From assembly GCA_003868215.1 (NCBI GenBank), contig QWDQ01000003.1, positions 496,001-560,000 on the forward strand: 64,000 nucleotides of DNA, written 5' to 3'. The notes under the pieces were generated by a model that did not search any database, had not been told where the DNA came from, and saw nothing but the letters and a program-made list of their open reading frames with translations. This DNA comes from Pseudophaeomoniella oleicola. Its lineage: Eukaryota > Ascomycota > Eurotiomycetes > Phaeomoniellales > Phaeomoniellaceae. Made by a program: the position numbers and the translations under genes. Of this stretch, positions 24,575-35,944 are shown in pieces. Each line of letters opens with the position of its first letter. Positions within the stretch are counted from its first letter, which is position 1.

Positions 24575-25972
24575 TTGCTGCTAGCAATGATCCCCCCTCT
24601 CTCTTCTAAGACAGCGACGCAAAACCCTCAATTCGCATCTCTATACAGTCAATTAACTACCGAAATCCTCAACCCAGACTGTTCAACCGCCTCGCGCTTC
24701 CCGGCAAAAACACGTCAAACCATCTCCTCCTCTGATGATGGCGCAACCCAACTTGGAAGAGATGGTCGGCGAGTAGGCGCGGCACATAAAGCGGGCGGCG
24801 CAAGACCTGCGGGACCCTCGAGAGCGCATTCACAGAGAGAAGAGCTTTGGAATAGACTCTGGCGGTCGAGATCGCGACATGCGAAACGGGAGATTGTGCT
24901 GCGCGCGTTGAGGCATGCGGCTACTACCACCGGGGATGCGGATGTGGATACAGGCGACGTGGGGGATGAAGATGAGAAGCGGAAGATGATGGTGCAACCA
25001 GGGCTAGGACCAGGGACAGTGAAAGCGGTTTCGCTGTCTCAAGACGTCAGAGATCTCATGGTCACGCTGTCGCTTGTTATTGAGCACCTGGCCAGCGACG
25101 CCAGGACGTCGCCGCTGTCGACATATGAGGTCGATCTTTTGACGCAAGAGTTCGCGGATGACTTGGACGAATATATGCCCGCGATATCTTCAGCAGTAGG
25201 GCAAGAAATATGCAGAGAACACGACTTTCTCGTCTTTGTCGTTGATCCAGCGGTGACGAAGCGTGTATTGTCACGACCATCCACCACCTCTACAACTACG
25301 CGATCAAGAGGAAGAACAACAACAGCACCTTCTACCACCACCCCTCCCCTCCACACTCTCCTCACTCCCCACCTCACCCACCTCACCACCCTAACCACCA
25401 CCCTTGCCCCCCTCCTCTCCTCCCCCCTCCTCCTCCACCCCCTGCCCCCGCTCCTCTCCCTCCACACCTCCCTCCTCACCTCGACCCTCCGCACCCTCGA
25501 ACTCCACACCCACGGCACTTTGACCCGCCACCTAAAATCCCGCACCACCCACCTCTCGACCGTCTCCTCCGGCCTCGCGCTCAAACCCGCCGTGCTCCGC
25601 TCGCGCCTCGAATCCTCGCTGTTCGCGCCTGACCCATCCGTGCAAGTCGCGATGACGAGATATAGTCGCGTTCTGGACGCCGAGGTTGAAAAGGTGGGTG
25701 ACTTGAAGAGCGAGGTTGAAGGTGCTCTACGCGAATACGACGACGACGATGACAACGTAGTGGAAGAAGAAGAAGAACCAAGAGATGGTTCCAGCAGAAG
25801 CAGAAGCAACAACAACAAATCCAGCATTCTTAGAGACATCGGCCGTCGCTACGCCGCGCTAATCGCAGAAGAATCGAGCCTGAAACAAGAAATCGCTCGA
25901 TTGGCGTCATCGTCATCATCATCGTCATTCTCAGATACAGCTACAGCAGCAGTACGAAGATTGATCGTTTGA
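24575..25972 (+). CDS. Hypothetical protein, 465 residues
   Basis: A single frame from ATG 24575; a second in-frame ATG four codons later is equally possible. I do not recognise the family. The N-terminus (NPQFASLYSQLTTEILNPDCST) looks like a structured helical segment. A basic Arg/Ala-rich region follows at about 70-115 (SRHAKREIVLRALRHA). Next is a mostly helical middle with YEVDLLTQEFADDLDEYMPAISSAVG and HDFLVFVVDPAV. A Thr/Leu/His/Pro-rich stretch at about 240-330 is encoded by a very pyrimidine-rich strand. It contains repeated TLLTPHLTHL-like and LHTLL-like words. Near the C-terminus are an acidic Asp/Glu run and a predicted helix (YAALIAEESSLKQEIARLASS). No signal peptide or membrane segment is obvious. 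Codon composition shifts sharply in the pyrimidine-rich part. The frame's length and helical ends favour a real gene, but the function is unknown. Confidence 0.6.
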   Translation: MLLAMIPPLSSKTATQNPQFASLYSQLTTEILNPDCSTASRFPAKTRQTISSSDDGATQLGRDGRRVGAAHKAGGARPAGPSRAHSQREELWNRLWRSRSRHAKREIVLRALRHAATTTGDADVDTGDVGDEDEKRKMMVQPGLGPGTVKAVSLSQDVRDLMVTLSLVIEHLASDARTSPLSTYEVDLLTQEFADDLDEYMPAISSAVGQEICREHDFLVFVVDPAVTKRVLSRPSTTSTTTRSRGRTTTAPSTTTPPLHTLLTPHLTHLTTLTTTLAPLLSSPLLLHPLPPLLSLHTSLLTSTLRTLELHTHGTLTRHLKSRTTHLSTVSSGLALKPAVLRSRLESSLFAPDPSVQVAMTRYSRVLDAEVEKVGDLKSEVEGALREYDDDDDNVVEEEEEPRDGSSRSRSNNNKSSILRDIGRRYAALIAEESSLKQEIARLASSSSSSSFSDTATAAVRRLIV

Positions 25973-26530
25973 TTAAAACGAGTAAAAATGATTAAATGAT
26001 TAATGATGATTTATGATTCTGAAAAAGAGAAAAGAAAAATAACAAGAAAACGTTACATCCTCAATACTCATATCCTCATTGTTTTCCTATTCATCATAAT
26101 CACTAAATTTGTAATTTTGTTAAGTTCGTAGTAATAGTTGTATACATCTCATAGCCAGAAAGAGAAAAAAAAGTAAAATAATCTATATAGAATCCTTTTC
26201 CCTTTCTCTTTCTCTTTCTCCCCCTTCAAAACGCCTTTCCCCCCAGAAAAAGAGGTGTACCGAGTTTAGGTACATATAGTACTAGGCAAAGCCTTAATCA
26301 GAAGTGAAAGGGGGGGTGTTGTTGTCGTGCCAAAGTAGATATTGAGTGCATTGTCGTGCCGGAGAAGGATAAGAGGACTTCATACGGTAAGAGGTATATA
26401 TATATAGATGAATGGACCTGCGCACAGGGGGCGGGTTACTGGGAGAAAATTTGTAGACATCATGTACAGAGAAGTGATTTTCTGGTCAGGGGGATTCGAG
26501 GGGGGCGAGGACTTTTGTTGTGTACGTCCT
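25973..26530. other. Convergent 3' region, AT-rich with simple repeats
   Basis: 560 bp between two converging genes. It is AT-rich just after the stop (TGATTAAATGATTAATGATGATT) with a TATATATATATA run near 26396-26408. It most likely holds both 3' UTRs. Confidence 0.6.
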
Positions 26531-29372
26531 TTAGTCTAATGCTTTCCGAAGGTCGTTCCACTTTTGTTTGAGGTTCTCGTAGTTTTCGTTGAGCTGTGGT
26601 AGTAAAAAGTGGTAAGCTTCGTGGACAGATCATGCAAAGGACAGGGCCAGGTAGAGTACTCACCTCGGCATGGTTCATCTTGGTCTCCACCAAATCCTTC
26701 TCCATTTGTGCCATGAGATCTTCCAACCGTCGATTCTCGCTCTGAACCTCAGTGTTCCTTTGGACGACCTTGTTCATTTCACCACGAAGTCTCTCCTCGA
26801 CATTGCGGGCTTCACTTTCGGCGACCTTCCTTAGTTCCTCGACTTGGACCTGGAGTCCCTCGTTGCGGTCATGAAGCTCTGTATTTTCGACTTTGAGATG
26901 AACCAATTCCGACGCGATCTGCACGTGCTCTGTATCTGATTTCTCGGTTCGCTCCTCAAGTTGTCGTATCAGAGTCGTCTGCATAGCTACCGTGTGTCGG
27001 TAGTTCTCCAACTCAGTTTCCCGCTCTTTCTCTGCCCGGACCTTTTCTTCCCATTCCGCACGATACCTACTAAGCATTTCCGGCGTCAACTTGATTGCTG
27101 CTGCATCTTGAACTAGAAGATCTGCGCGGTAAACCTCGCTGTCAGTGCCGCCAGAGCTGCCGAAGAAGCCTGATTCCAATATGGACTTTGACGACGGTGC
27201 TTGATCAATGTAAACGTCGAACAGCTTTTCCTTCAAGAAATTCGTTAGTGTGAGCATATCGTTCATACCAAGTAACGTTTGCACGTTCCGCTGGATCACT
27301 GCCATGCCGAATTTGAGAATCGCTCCCTCTAAGCCTTCGCTAAGTATGAGATCGTAAACACGCATGACTAGTTGTAGAGGAAAGCGATATGCGAACAAGG
27401 TCAAGAACCACTGCGTTGCGTATAACTTGGGCGTCACTCCTCGTCGGTTGAGATGACAATAAAGAGCGGGTTCTAGATCCTCTAGTAGCCTCTCGAATTG
27501 GTACAGATGAAGATGTAGCCCTGGCATGTCGTGCACGAAGAGTTCCCGGACACCGTACTTGTGCATCAATCGCACCAGAAGGCAGAAAGCTTCCTCTTCG
27601 GGCATGTTGAATAACAAAGGCATGATGATGAAATTCAGGCCCTGTGGGTACCCGACAGCCTCGTCGAACAGAGCGTAAGCTTTACAAAGGTTGAATAAAG
27701 GTTGCTGAAGGCCAGCTGCTGTTGTGTATTTCGAGTAACTGGTTCGAGATCCCATGTCGCGTTTTATCATTTTTTCGAGCTTCTGGATTGCGGCAGCGTC
27801 TTCCTTTGATCTCTGCTTGCGGTCCGCGCTGAGGGTCGCTTGTTGTTTTGCAAATATCTCTTGGTCCCTTTCGTGCGACGGAGATGGGGATACCAGCGCA
27901 ACGTTTGTGCTTGTTGCCTGTGTGGAATATTCCGATCGTATCGATGAAGCAGACGACGTTACAGATTCCCTCTCCTTGTTGACACCGTTCGAAGTACCAT
28001 TGACAGGAGAGACAGAGAGGGGTGAATCTTTAATCTCTTTGTCCGTACCTCTCACGACCAGTCCCTTGTACACCATCTCAAGATCGTCATTCTTGCTGTT
28101 GGCAAGGACTTGCCATATGACCCCGCGGATGGTCTGAGGAATTCCACCTATGAAAGCTTGCGTTAGTTCTTCAGGGCTTGTCCTGGCGACCGCCTGTGGT
28201 CCTTCGTTGACAACTGACTGCCAGAAATCCCAGTCAATCGGAGTCATCGGCGAGCTTGCGGCACCGGCAACAGTTCCAGGAGCCAGGCTAGGGTCGATGG
28301 TAAACGATCTCTTAGGGGGGTGCAAGCCGGGATCAGGAGCTACATTTGGGGATACTGGGATTCCCCCCTCCTTCTGTTCAGCCACACTATTTGGACTGCC
28401 AATCCCAAGACCAACACTGGCTGTCCTTCCGACGAGGCCAGGAAATGCCCCTGCATCCTGCCCTTCTTCACCTGCTTCCAGGGAGACCCCGGCTTCTTCA
28501 CGCATCCTCAACACCTTGAATCGGTCTCGCAGAGTCGTTCGCATTGGAGGCTTCGCTGAACCGCCGTTGGTGTCCGTACCCGACTCTAACGTTTTTAGTA
28601 TGAGGTCGGGATTACTTCCAATCGTCGATATTGATGCCGCCGTATTCCTCCTATTGTTGTTTTCCGAGGCACTGAGCGGCGGTGACTTTGACTCCTTAGG
28701 GGCTGACGTGGCCCGATTCAACCAAGAAAATGGGCTGGTTATCTTTCTTTGATGGCTGACGGGTGCTGGGGGAGGAGGGGGCTTGGCCGCTTCTACCGTC
28801 TTAGCTGGGGGTGGAGGTGGAGGTGCGCCCCATGGAACGGAGGGTAAAGAAGCAGAGAAGCCAGCGAATCTCGAAGGAAGAGGTGGAGGTTTGGACGGCG
28901 CCGCATGGGTCGGGGCCACTTGTTCTGCGCCTTTTTCGGATGGTAGAGAAGGGGAACCGGGGACGGACTCTGTTCTCGATCCTGACAGATTGACATCGTC
29001 CATCGAGGTGGTTGAAAGTCGATGCGCAGTCAATAAGGGGGACTTCCCTGCTTGTTTATCCGCATCTTCCTCTCCAGCAACAGCCCCTTCCTTCGTGTGC
29101 GTACCGTCGTTCTTGGGTGTATCGACGGTTGGCTCTTCAGGGCTTGATGATGGGTCGACAGGCTTCAAAGCAGGATCGGACTCGCTTGAAGGGGGTCTCC
29201 CAGTCAGTGATCGGATCTTATCGTTTGGAGACTTCCGCTGCTCTACAGTGGTGGCATCTTGCGCATCTTCAAAGGACTCCTGTTTCTGTTTAGCAATCTT
29301 GATCTCCAGAACATGGACGGGGTTTCGTACATCATAATCGGTATTATCTGCGCTCGATGCACTCGTGTCCAT
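26531..29372 (-). CDS. gyp5: TBC-domain Rab GTPase-activating protein (Gyp5-like)
   Basis: Complement of 29331..29372, 26664..29279 and 26531..26593, encoding 906 residues. Intron 1 is 51 nt and stop-free (29280-29330, GTACGA donor, GCTAAAC branch, AACAG end); its removal joins MDTSASSADNTDYD to ESFEDAQDAT. Intron 2 is 70 nt (26594-26663), and the real C-terminus becomes LNENYENLKQKWNDLRKALD. An in-frame ATG at 29438 is an alternative start. The first 380 residues are disordered, Pro- and Ser-rich, with proline runs (PPPPPPAK). The TBC domain is at about 385-690. Both catalytic fingers are visible: Arg399 in IPQTIRGVIWQVL and Gln560 in YPQGLNFI. A long coiled coil fills the C-terminus. Gyp5/Gyl1-type proteins act on Sec4/Ypt1-class Rabs at polarised exocytosis sites. 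Confidence 0.9.
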
Positions 29373-30291
29373 CCTGAGCGGAACCACGACGGGGGATACA
29401 ACAAGACTTCCCTGCAACCACTTTGACCACTCCTTCACGACGGCATGTACAATTGTCTCTTCTCGGAGGTGATCGAGAAGGGAATCAGGGAACGGGCGAG
29501 AGAGTAGGATGGGACGGAGATGTGGGTTGGTGGAAAGATGATAGGGATTGCCAATGGTAAGGTAAGGAAGGGTATGCAGGGTTCCAGGAGGATTGGTTGC
29601 TTAATATGGCGGTTTATTATTTACTGTTGTAATAATTGGGAAAACTGCCCCGTCATCAATCAGGGTTGATCAGCAATACTCAGCTGAGTACGGAGTACAA
29701 CAGCTCAGAGCAGAGATAAACAGGTGATGGAGAGAGAGAATATGATGATGATGATATGATGATTGACAAGGTAACAGAGAATGAAGACGGTTCTTGCCCT
29801 TTCTTTCCCATTGATCAATTGATACTAATACTCATTTACATGAATATCTGAGATCCCTTTGAACATCTAATTACCTAAGTTACGTATTACCAGCAGTACG
29901 TATTAATCATTACTATGTATTAACTATTATTAGTAGACCCGAGATCTTAGGGAGAGGCTTTCCTTTCCGCCTTGAACGTTAATTATTATTTATGATTCAA
30001 CGCGACTCTTGGGGACCGCAAAAAAGATGAAACGACGCGTACCAATTAAAGTCGCCCTAAATGAAGTTAATCCTTAGTCCCTGAGAACTTCCCTCTGCTA
30101 AAGAAAATAGGGAAAGGCTTCCATCACCTCAGCTGAACTGAAGTCAAGCAGATGCTTATCTCAGGTACAAATAACCTTGGTACAGCTCACTGACTCCTTT
30201 GCAATCTCATCTCCAGCATAGTTCTACCAGGAGAAGGAAGGGATGGGATGGCGTTGAACACTCATCATTCGTTATCTACTTCGGCGGTTCA
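29373..30291. other. Intergenic: gyp5 promoter
   Basis: 0.9 kb between two minus-strand genes. It is AT-rich with several TTATTA and TACGTATTA words and a TACGGAGTA near 29689-29697. No gene recognised. Confidence 0.5.
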
Positions 30292-31878
30292 TCACCGACA
30301 AGAGACTACATGTGCTAGTTGTCGTAGTCCTGACCATCTCCTGGACTTCTTTATCGTCTCATCAGGAGCCACATTCGCTTTCGCATCCCCAATCTCAGCT
30401 ACCTCTTGCTCTTTCTGTATCAACCCTCCACGCTTCTCCCTCGGATATGCATCCCCATCGCCGACTTCCGAGCCCAGTAATGTAGTTGCAGCAGAAAGCG
30501 TTTTCGCAGATCGATCCTGTCCCGGGGCATCGACATCAATTTCATCGTTGCCATGCTCCGAGTTACCTCGACTCTTCTCCTCAAAACAGCCATCGCTTTT
30601 ATTCCTGCATAGAAGGCCGGGCCGTCGGGCCGTCGGACTTGCTCGCCGTATCGTGTGCCCTGCATCTTCTTCGCTGTGACTCGCCTCATCTAGTGACTTT
30701 GGGCCGCTGTGTCTCTTCGTAGCACTCGCGCTCCGTCTGTTCGCCTTTGCAAGATATGCAGCACCCACGGAATGTGCTCGTTGAAGAGGCATTTCGGGGC
30801 GTGAACTTGATGACGCTTCACATGACGACAATTTTATGTCGGGGATGGCGGACATTGTGTTTGATCGTAGGGGGGTGAGTGGCCGGGAACTCATCAAAGT
30901 CTGCCGAGTTCCTGTTGTTGACATTGCGTCGTCATAGGCGAAATTCTTCGACCATCCCTCTCGAAAGACAACCCAAATCCCGGTCACAACGATCAGAGAC
31001 CGAAGGTGTTGGTCCGTTTCTACCAACGTCAGTCCCTGCTTCCCCTCTCCTGGCGCCACCGAATTCCTTGTTACCAGTCTAGAGGGCGACTTAGGGGATG
31101 GCGGTGATACCGCATGAGGGGATGGCGCAGTGCGTGAATAATAGTCCTGTATTTCCATACCGGTCCTAGTCAAAGTCGCAATGACTGGGTGGCGTCTCGT
31201 ATCGGCCGCTATAATGCTGAAAGTAAAGCGATGTTCCTCTTGCTGTTGTGCTTCTACCCGCGTTAGACTTGAGGTACGCTGGCGTTGTCGATTTCGGAGG
31301 GCCCAACGACAGGTTAGAACTTCGCCATTTCCGTCAACCGCTGTGAATTCGTAGGAACCATTGACAAGCGGGATTGCTTCCCAGCTTGGGCCATGGTTCA
31401 GACAGATTTCCGCTCTGCCCCACTGACCACCGTCTTGCTTACGCTTTTGACAAATCGTCGCAACCACGTCTCTATGTTCCCAGCTCTCGTCTTCTGAAGA
31501 AATACTTCTGTCATCTGACGCTGGCCGCTGTTCGTAAGAGTCGCTACTGGTAATAACAAGGTCGTTCGGACCGAGCCCGTCCCTGCGCTTGAAGACCGGG
31601 AGTAGACGAGTTGTTACTTTGGAGGGGAAAATAGTGGATGGAATGACGTCCAACGCTGGGAACGAACGGCTCTGTTCTGCCAGCTGGTGCAACTGCAGGA
31701 GAACTCGAGGTCGTATGTGAAACCGTTGCTTGGATTTGTTGCATGGAGGTGGGTGGGCCAGCCGGAATACTGTTTTTGTGCGTGGTATGGGATTTCCAGG
31801 AAGCTCGAATCGAACATGATGGTCTTCAGATTCAGAAGAGGACGATTTCCGATCATGTCCTTCATTCATGGTTGCCAT
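30292..31878 (-). CDS. Hypothetical protein, 528 residues
   Basis: A single frame. It is open upstream to 31938, but MATMNEGHDRKSSSSESEDHH at 31878 is a more natural start, and ATG 31869 is also possible. I do not name a family. The N-terminal third contains VRFELPGNPIPRTKTVFRLAHPPP and RPRVLLQLHQLAE, then DVIPSTIFPSKVTTRLLPVFKRRDGLGPNDLVI. A compact beta-rich middle follows (WGRAEICLNHGPSWEAIPLVNGSYEFTA, LTCRWALRN, HRFTFSIIAADTRRHPVIATLTRTGMEIQDYY) and looks like a folded domain. After a Pro/Ser linker, LIVVTGIWVVFREGWSKNFAYDD forms a hydrophobic strand or helix. The last 200 residues are low-complexity Ser/Arg/Glu. The last ten residues (GLRQLAHVVSCR) are structured again. It is probably conserved in ascomycetes, but the function is unknown. 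Confidence 0.65.
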   Translation of the reverse strand: MATMNEGHDRKSSSSESEDHHVRFELPGNPIPRTKTVFRLAHPPPCNKSKQRFHIRPRVLLQLHQLAEQSRSFPALDVIPSTIFPSKVTTRLLPVFKRRDGLGPNDLVITSSDSYEQRPASDDRSISSEDESWEHRDVVATICQKRKQDGGQWGRAEICLNHGPSWEAIPLVNGSYEFTAVDGNGEVLTCRWALRNRQRQRTSSLTRVEAQQQEEHRFTFSIIAADTRRHPVIATLTRTGMEIQDYYSRTAPSPHAVSPPSPKSPSRLVTRNSVAPGEGKQGLTLVETDQHLRSLIVVTGIWVVFREGWSKNFAYDDAMSTTGTRQTLMSSRPLTPLRSNTMSAIPDIKLSSCEASSSSRPEMPLQRAHSVGAAYLAKANRRSASATKRHSGPKSLDEASHSEEDAGHTIRRASPTARRPGLLCRNKSDGCFEEKSRGNSEHGNDEIDVDAPGQDRSAKTLSAATTLLGSEVGDGDAYPREKRGGLIQKEQEVAEIGDAKANVAPDETIKKSRRWSGLRQLAHVVSCR

Positions 31879-33143
31879 TTCCGCGCTCTGTCGATTGTAC
31901 ACCAGCGAAATGGCGGCTTTGGGAATGTATAATGCCATGTTGCACTGTTCAGTTTCATGAACTGGACAGGAAAATCGAGAGATCTAGACCACGGATTGTC
32001 TGATGGAGCACCTTCCTCACAGAATCTTTTCCTAGTGCTGAATATCCTATATCTGTTCAAAGTATCTGTGATGCACCGTCGGAACGATAGACACAGCCCA
32101 ACCGCGAGCGATCTCAGAAGCGATCAGAGCACGTGTAACGCGAGATGGATTGGGTCTGCCGTACTAAAAAGCGTACCCTTCTTGGCCTTTAGTGCTTGGA
32201 CTGTGATATGTCAATGCTAATTGACCGCAGGACACTGTTATAGTAGAGGTGACTGTTGTTTGCAAAACTATCGGCAGAGCGGTGCCCACTAAAGCCCAGG
32301 AGTGAGAGTTTTCAGGACGACACGAGATTTATTGGTCTTCATCGGCTGCGAGGGATATACATTTGCACCGACAGCCGACTTGAACCAAAGGTAGGCGGTA
32401 TAGAGTACGGCCGAGAAGGCCGGCTGAGTCTGTCAAAGCCACGGGCCTCAGCTACCAACCAGTCGACTCTGGAAAACTAGGTAAACAAAGGCTCTGGGAC
32501 CCGAGAAGAGCGTAGAACAACGCCGAGAGGGATAGGTTTGAAAGCGAACACGACACATGTGACAGTGATATGAGAGATATACCTGTCTCGTGGGTTTGAT
32601 GTTGGATTAAGCAGGGATACATTAATATTTGTGCCGGCGGATTGTCAATCGGTGAATCACGGATTGAGGGTGGCACTATGGCCGTCTCCGGCTGTGCACT
32701 ATTATTCACTTTATGAACATAACAAAGATTCGGATGGAGCCACCCTTTGTCGTAAGGTTTGGGCATCGGCCAAAAGTTTGCATCGGATGAGAATGTGTGT
32801 GTGAAACTCTCTCTGAATTAGAGGGGCATTGTCGGCAGCCGGATGCCAGACGTCTCTTTCCATCCTCTTGGCTCCTGATGGATCAACAGGATACACCACC
32901 TAACGTTACCTAGAATACGCCCGTGATCTGAACTGATCTCTGCAGGAGCGCACACAGGGACTACGGTGAGTGAGCAACGATGATAGCTTGCCAACAGATC
33001 TCGATCCCAGCTGTGCGCAGGACTGTAGGAAGAACATATTGATACCCAAGCTTGAGAGCCTTTCGCCGTCTCTTACCACTGCCCAGTTGACAAGTCAGTG
33101 GAAAGCGGCGAAGCAAGGGTAGGCAGCTTGGCGATGGGGCGGG

Positions 33144-33164
33144 CTGACTGCTGACTGCTGACTT
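33144..33164. repeat. CTGACTG heptamer, three copies
   Basis: Three direct copies of CTGACTG, the last ending in T. A circularly similar heptamer (CGACTGA) is repeated three times one kilobase further on. Confidence 0.8.
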
Positions 33165-33359
33165 GTGCCCCAGTTGTAAGAGTGGAAATATCGGAAGCCG
33201 AAAGGAAAAAGTGAGCAGAGGCGAGACTAGTGAGAGAGAGGATCTTCAGCCTCAACCCGATCCGCTCGGATAGTCGGTGAATTATATCGTCCGACTCCGT
33301 TCATAATTTGTACGAACACGCGAATCCGAAATCATGATTCCCCCACTTCATTAACATGC

Positions 33360-33371
33360 TACTACGTAGTA
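33360..33371. repeat. TACTACGTAGTA palindrome
   Basis: A perfect 12-bp palindrome, extended by one more pair to CTACTACGTAGTAG at 33359-33372. Confidence 0.85.
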
Positions 33372-34089
33372 GTACATCCGTATCTTGAGATGAGTAATTA
33401 CTTACGTAGCTGTCTGGTGTTCATCAGACTCACAGATGAAATCGATGATGGTTTCAATTTGTCCGCTGAACGTGGGATAGGTAGGTATCTATTGGGAGGT
33501 GTGATTGTGTCAAGTGTTGACAATATCATGATGTGATCTCGCCTCAAATGTCCCATATACTCATTATGTGACCACCTCGGTATGTTGGGTATGTACGATA
33601 GACCGGCTCCCAGTGGGCTTCTTGCGGTGACCAGATTTTTCTTGTTTTCTTCGGGCCTTGTTGATACTGTTGATACGCATGTGGGTGCCATGCAGCCATC
33701 TTAGTATCATTCAGACTGTACTTCTCACTCTTACAACAGACTCGGGATAGGCCAGGTATGTCAGCTCAAATTATTTCACAAAGACGTGGTTGCTGTCAGT
33801 GTTACGAGATCCTTTGGGGACAGATCCAAACAGACCATTTGTCATCAACTTTGAATTTCATCTTGACTCGCCCTCATGTTCGAGCAGGAAATCACTTCGC
33901 CGGGCGTGATAACCACACGAAAACTTCTATCTGTGTTTGGTGCATAAAATATATATACCTCCGGGAACGGATTGTGAACCGAGGTAATTCGCGGTGAATA
34001 CTGGTTTTGTTTTAGCTCCATTCACATTCCAATCCATGATCTCGAAGCTGATAATTAAGAGGTGGAGGACAGCAATCTCTGCCTTACCA

Positions 34090-34101
34090 TACTACGTAGT
34101 A
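34090..34101. repeat. TACTACGTAGTA palindrome
   Basis: A perfect copy 0.37 kb upstream of the PIG-V start codon and 0.7 kb from the copy at 33360. Confidence 0.85.
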
Positions 34102-34150
34102 CCACAGTATCTACCGTAGTAAGACCTATGACACCACACTGCGAGACTGG

Positions 34151-34174
34151 CGACTGACGACTGACGACTGACGA
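34151..34174. repeat. CGACTGA heptamer, three copies
   Basis: Three perfect head-to-tail heptamers plus a partial fourth, about 300 bp upstream of the PIG-V start. Confidence 0.8.
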
Positions 34175-34461
34175 GCTGGCGACAACTGGATTTGTCCCTC
34201 GGCGGGTCGGATCTGGCCAGAAGACATCGCCGGATCCACACTAGGTCCGAAGGATCGTATCGGGAAAGTTTCCTATCGTAGTTTCTATGTACATACCTTA
34301 GTAACTAGTAGATACCTCGGCCGTACAAATTTAGGCAAGCTCGGGAAAAAAGGATCACTGTTACTATGGTGGCAGGCAACTATTGTATCTCCCTGAGGTA
34401 GACCAGACCTTCCTATAACGATAGTTAGGAACCGAAGGATTTATCAGCTAACGCACGTGCG

Positions 34462-35944
34462 ATGCCAATGCTTCGGACGTTGGCGAAATCTGCCCAGACA
34501 GCACCAATTTCTGCGTTGGTGATTTTCTTCGTCTTCTGGAAGCTTTTGCTCTTCGGCTTGGCAACTACAAGCCCTGGCCCTGGATATGATACCTCCACCA
34601 GTCTGTTGGTCTCTCAGGTTCGCACCAATGGATCTGCTGGTGTGTCATTCGAAGAGACTCCCGCCGCACTTCCAGCTATCTTCAAGTTAGCAAGATGGGA
34701 TGCCATCTATTTCACGTCAATAGCTACGAGAGGTTTCCTCTTTGAACAGGAATGGGCCTTTGGTCTAGGCCATAACACACATTTAGGCGTCGTCTCGCGA
34801 AGTAAGTTACTCCTGTCAAGTGGTAAGGTGGTTACTGAGACCTAGAACGCAGTTGTGAAGAGTCTCTCTGGAAACAATGATATGCCTGTAGTCATTGTTG
34901 GAGTTGCCCTCTCCCATATCTATCACTTACTATCCGTCGTGGTGCTCTATCTGCTTGGATCCTTGTTCTTCTGCTCCAAACCCTCTGAATCATCGCGAAC
35001 TGCCTTTCTCGCCGCCGCCCTGCACGTCATTTCTCCTGCTGGTCTGTTCTTGTCGGCTCCCTATGCCGAAAGTCTTTTCTCGTTCCTCACGTTTACTGGG
35101 TATTACTTACATACGAGAGCTTCACTGGAGTATCAGTGGGGACGCGTTCAGCGAAGCAACATGCTCACCGTCTTGAGTGGCGTGATTTTCGGCCTCACAG
35201 TTCCCGTTAGGAGCAATGGCCTTCTCAACGGTCTTCCTCTCTTCTATGCAGCGCTCTCATCGTTCGCCGAGACCATAGATAGTCATGCTGATATCAAGGC
35301 ACTCTCTCGACTTCTGGCTTTGGGGCTGGGCGGGCTTTGCATTGCGATCGGAGCTTTCCTGCCGCAATACTTGGGGTATATCACGTACTGCATGCAGGAT
35401 GGTCAGAGACGACCGTGGTGCAGTGCTCGTATTCCTAGCATTTACACTTGGGTGCAGAGCCGTTATTGGTAAGCAGTCTCTCCCTGGCTATTACTTGTGA
35501 GACTGACCCAATTCTAGGAACGTAGGATTTCTGCGATATTGGACCCTTTCGAACGTGCCTTTATTCCTACTGGCTGCCCCAATGCTGGGAATGTTGTTCA
35601 TGTCTGCTTTGCTCGTGTTGAGGCAAGGTCTATTCCCGCAAAGTAATGACGAAAAGAAACCGTACTCAGCTTCTGATCGCACAAGGCGTGATATTTCACG
35701 CCAAGCCGCTCTCTCACAGCTCCTTCTGGCAATCACCACCTTGACAAGCTCTCACGTCCAAATTATTACACGATTGGCATCTGGGATGCCGTTGTGGTAT
35801 CTATGGACTGCACAGCAAATCTTAGACCGTGAGAATAAGCGTAAGAACTCTGCAGGGGGCCTGTTTCAGACTGTTGTCAAATGGATGGTTCTTTATTCTA
35901 TGATCCAGGGTTGCTTATATGCTTCGTTTCTCCCTCCAGCATGA
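34462..35944 (+). CDS. gpi18: GPI mannosyltransferase 2 (PIG-V family)
   Basis: Exons 34462..34801, 34853..35468 and 35518..35944, encoding 460 residues. Intron 1 is 51 nt (GTAAGT to AACGCAG) and intron 2 is 49 nt (GTAAGC, CTGAC branch, TTCTAG). Splicing gives the continuous joints VVSR-IVKSLSG and SRYW-NVGFLRYW. PIG-V/Gpi18 adds the second mannose to the GPI anchor in the ER lumen. The family signature is visible near residue 75-95: ARWDAIYFTSIATRGFLFEQEWAF. Multiple hydrophobic helices follow (for example ISALVIFFVFWKLLLFGLA, LLSVVVLYLLGSLFF, ALGLGGLCIAIGAFLPQYLG, FLLAAPMLGMLFMSALLV), consistent with a multipass ER membrane protein. The length fits fungal homologues. The ATG two codons downstream is an alternative start. 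Confidence 0.92.

Larger units (their letters stand above)
31879..34461. other. Large divergent intergenic with repeats
   Basis: 2.6 kb upstream of both the unknown gene (minus) and GPI mannosyltransferase 2 (plus). It contains two TACTACGTAGTA palindromes (33360, 34090) and two short heptamer arrays of related sequence (33144-33164 and 34151-34174). No coding region is recognisable. Confidence 0.55.

Noticed and set aside
25039-25839. 266-codon minus-strand frame opposite the 465-residue gene
   Set aside because: It is the antisense of the pyrimidine-rich tract and encodes Arg/Val/Glu low-complexity text; the plus frame has structured ends.
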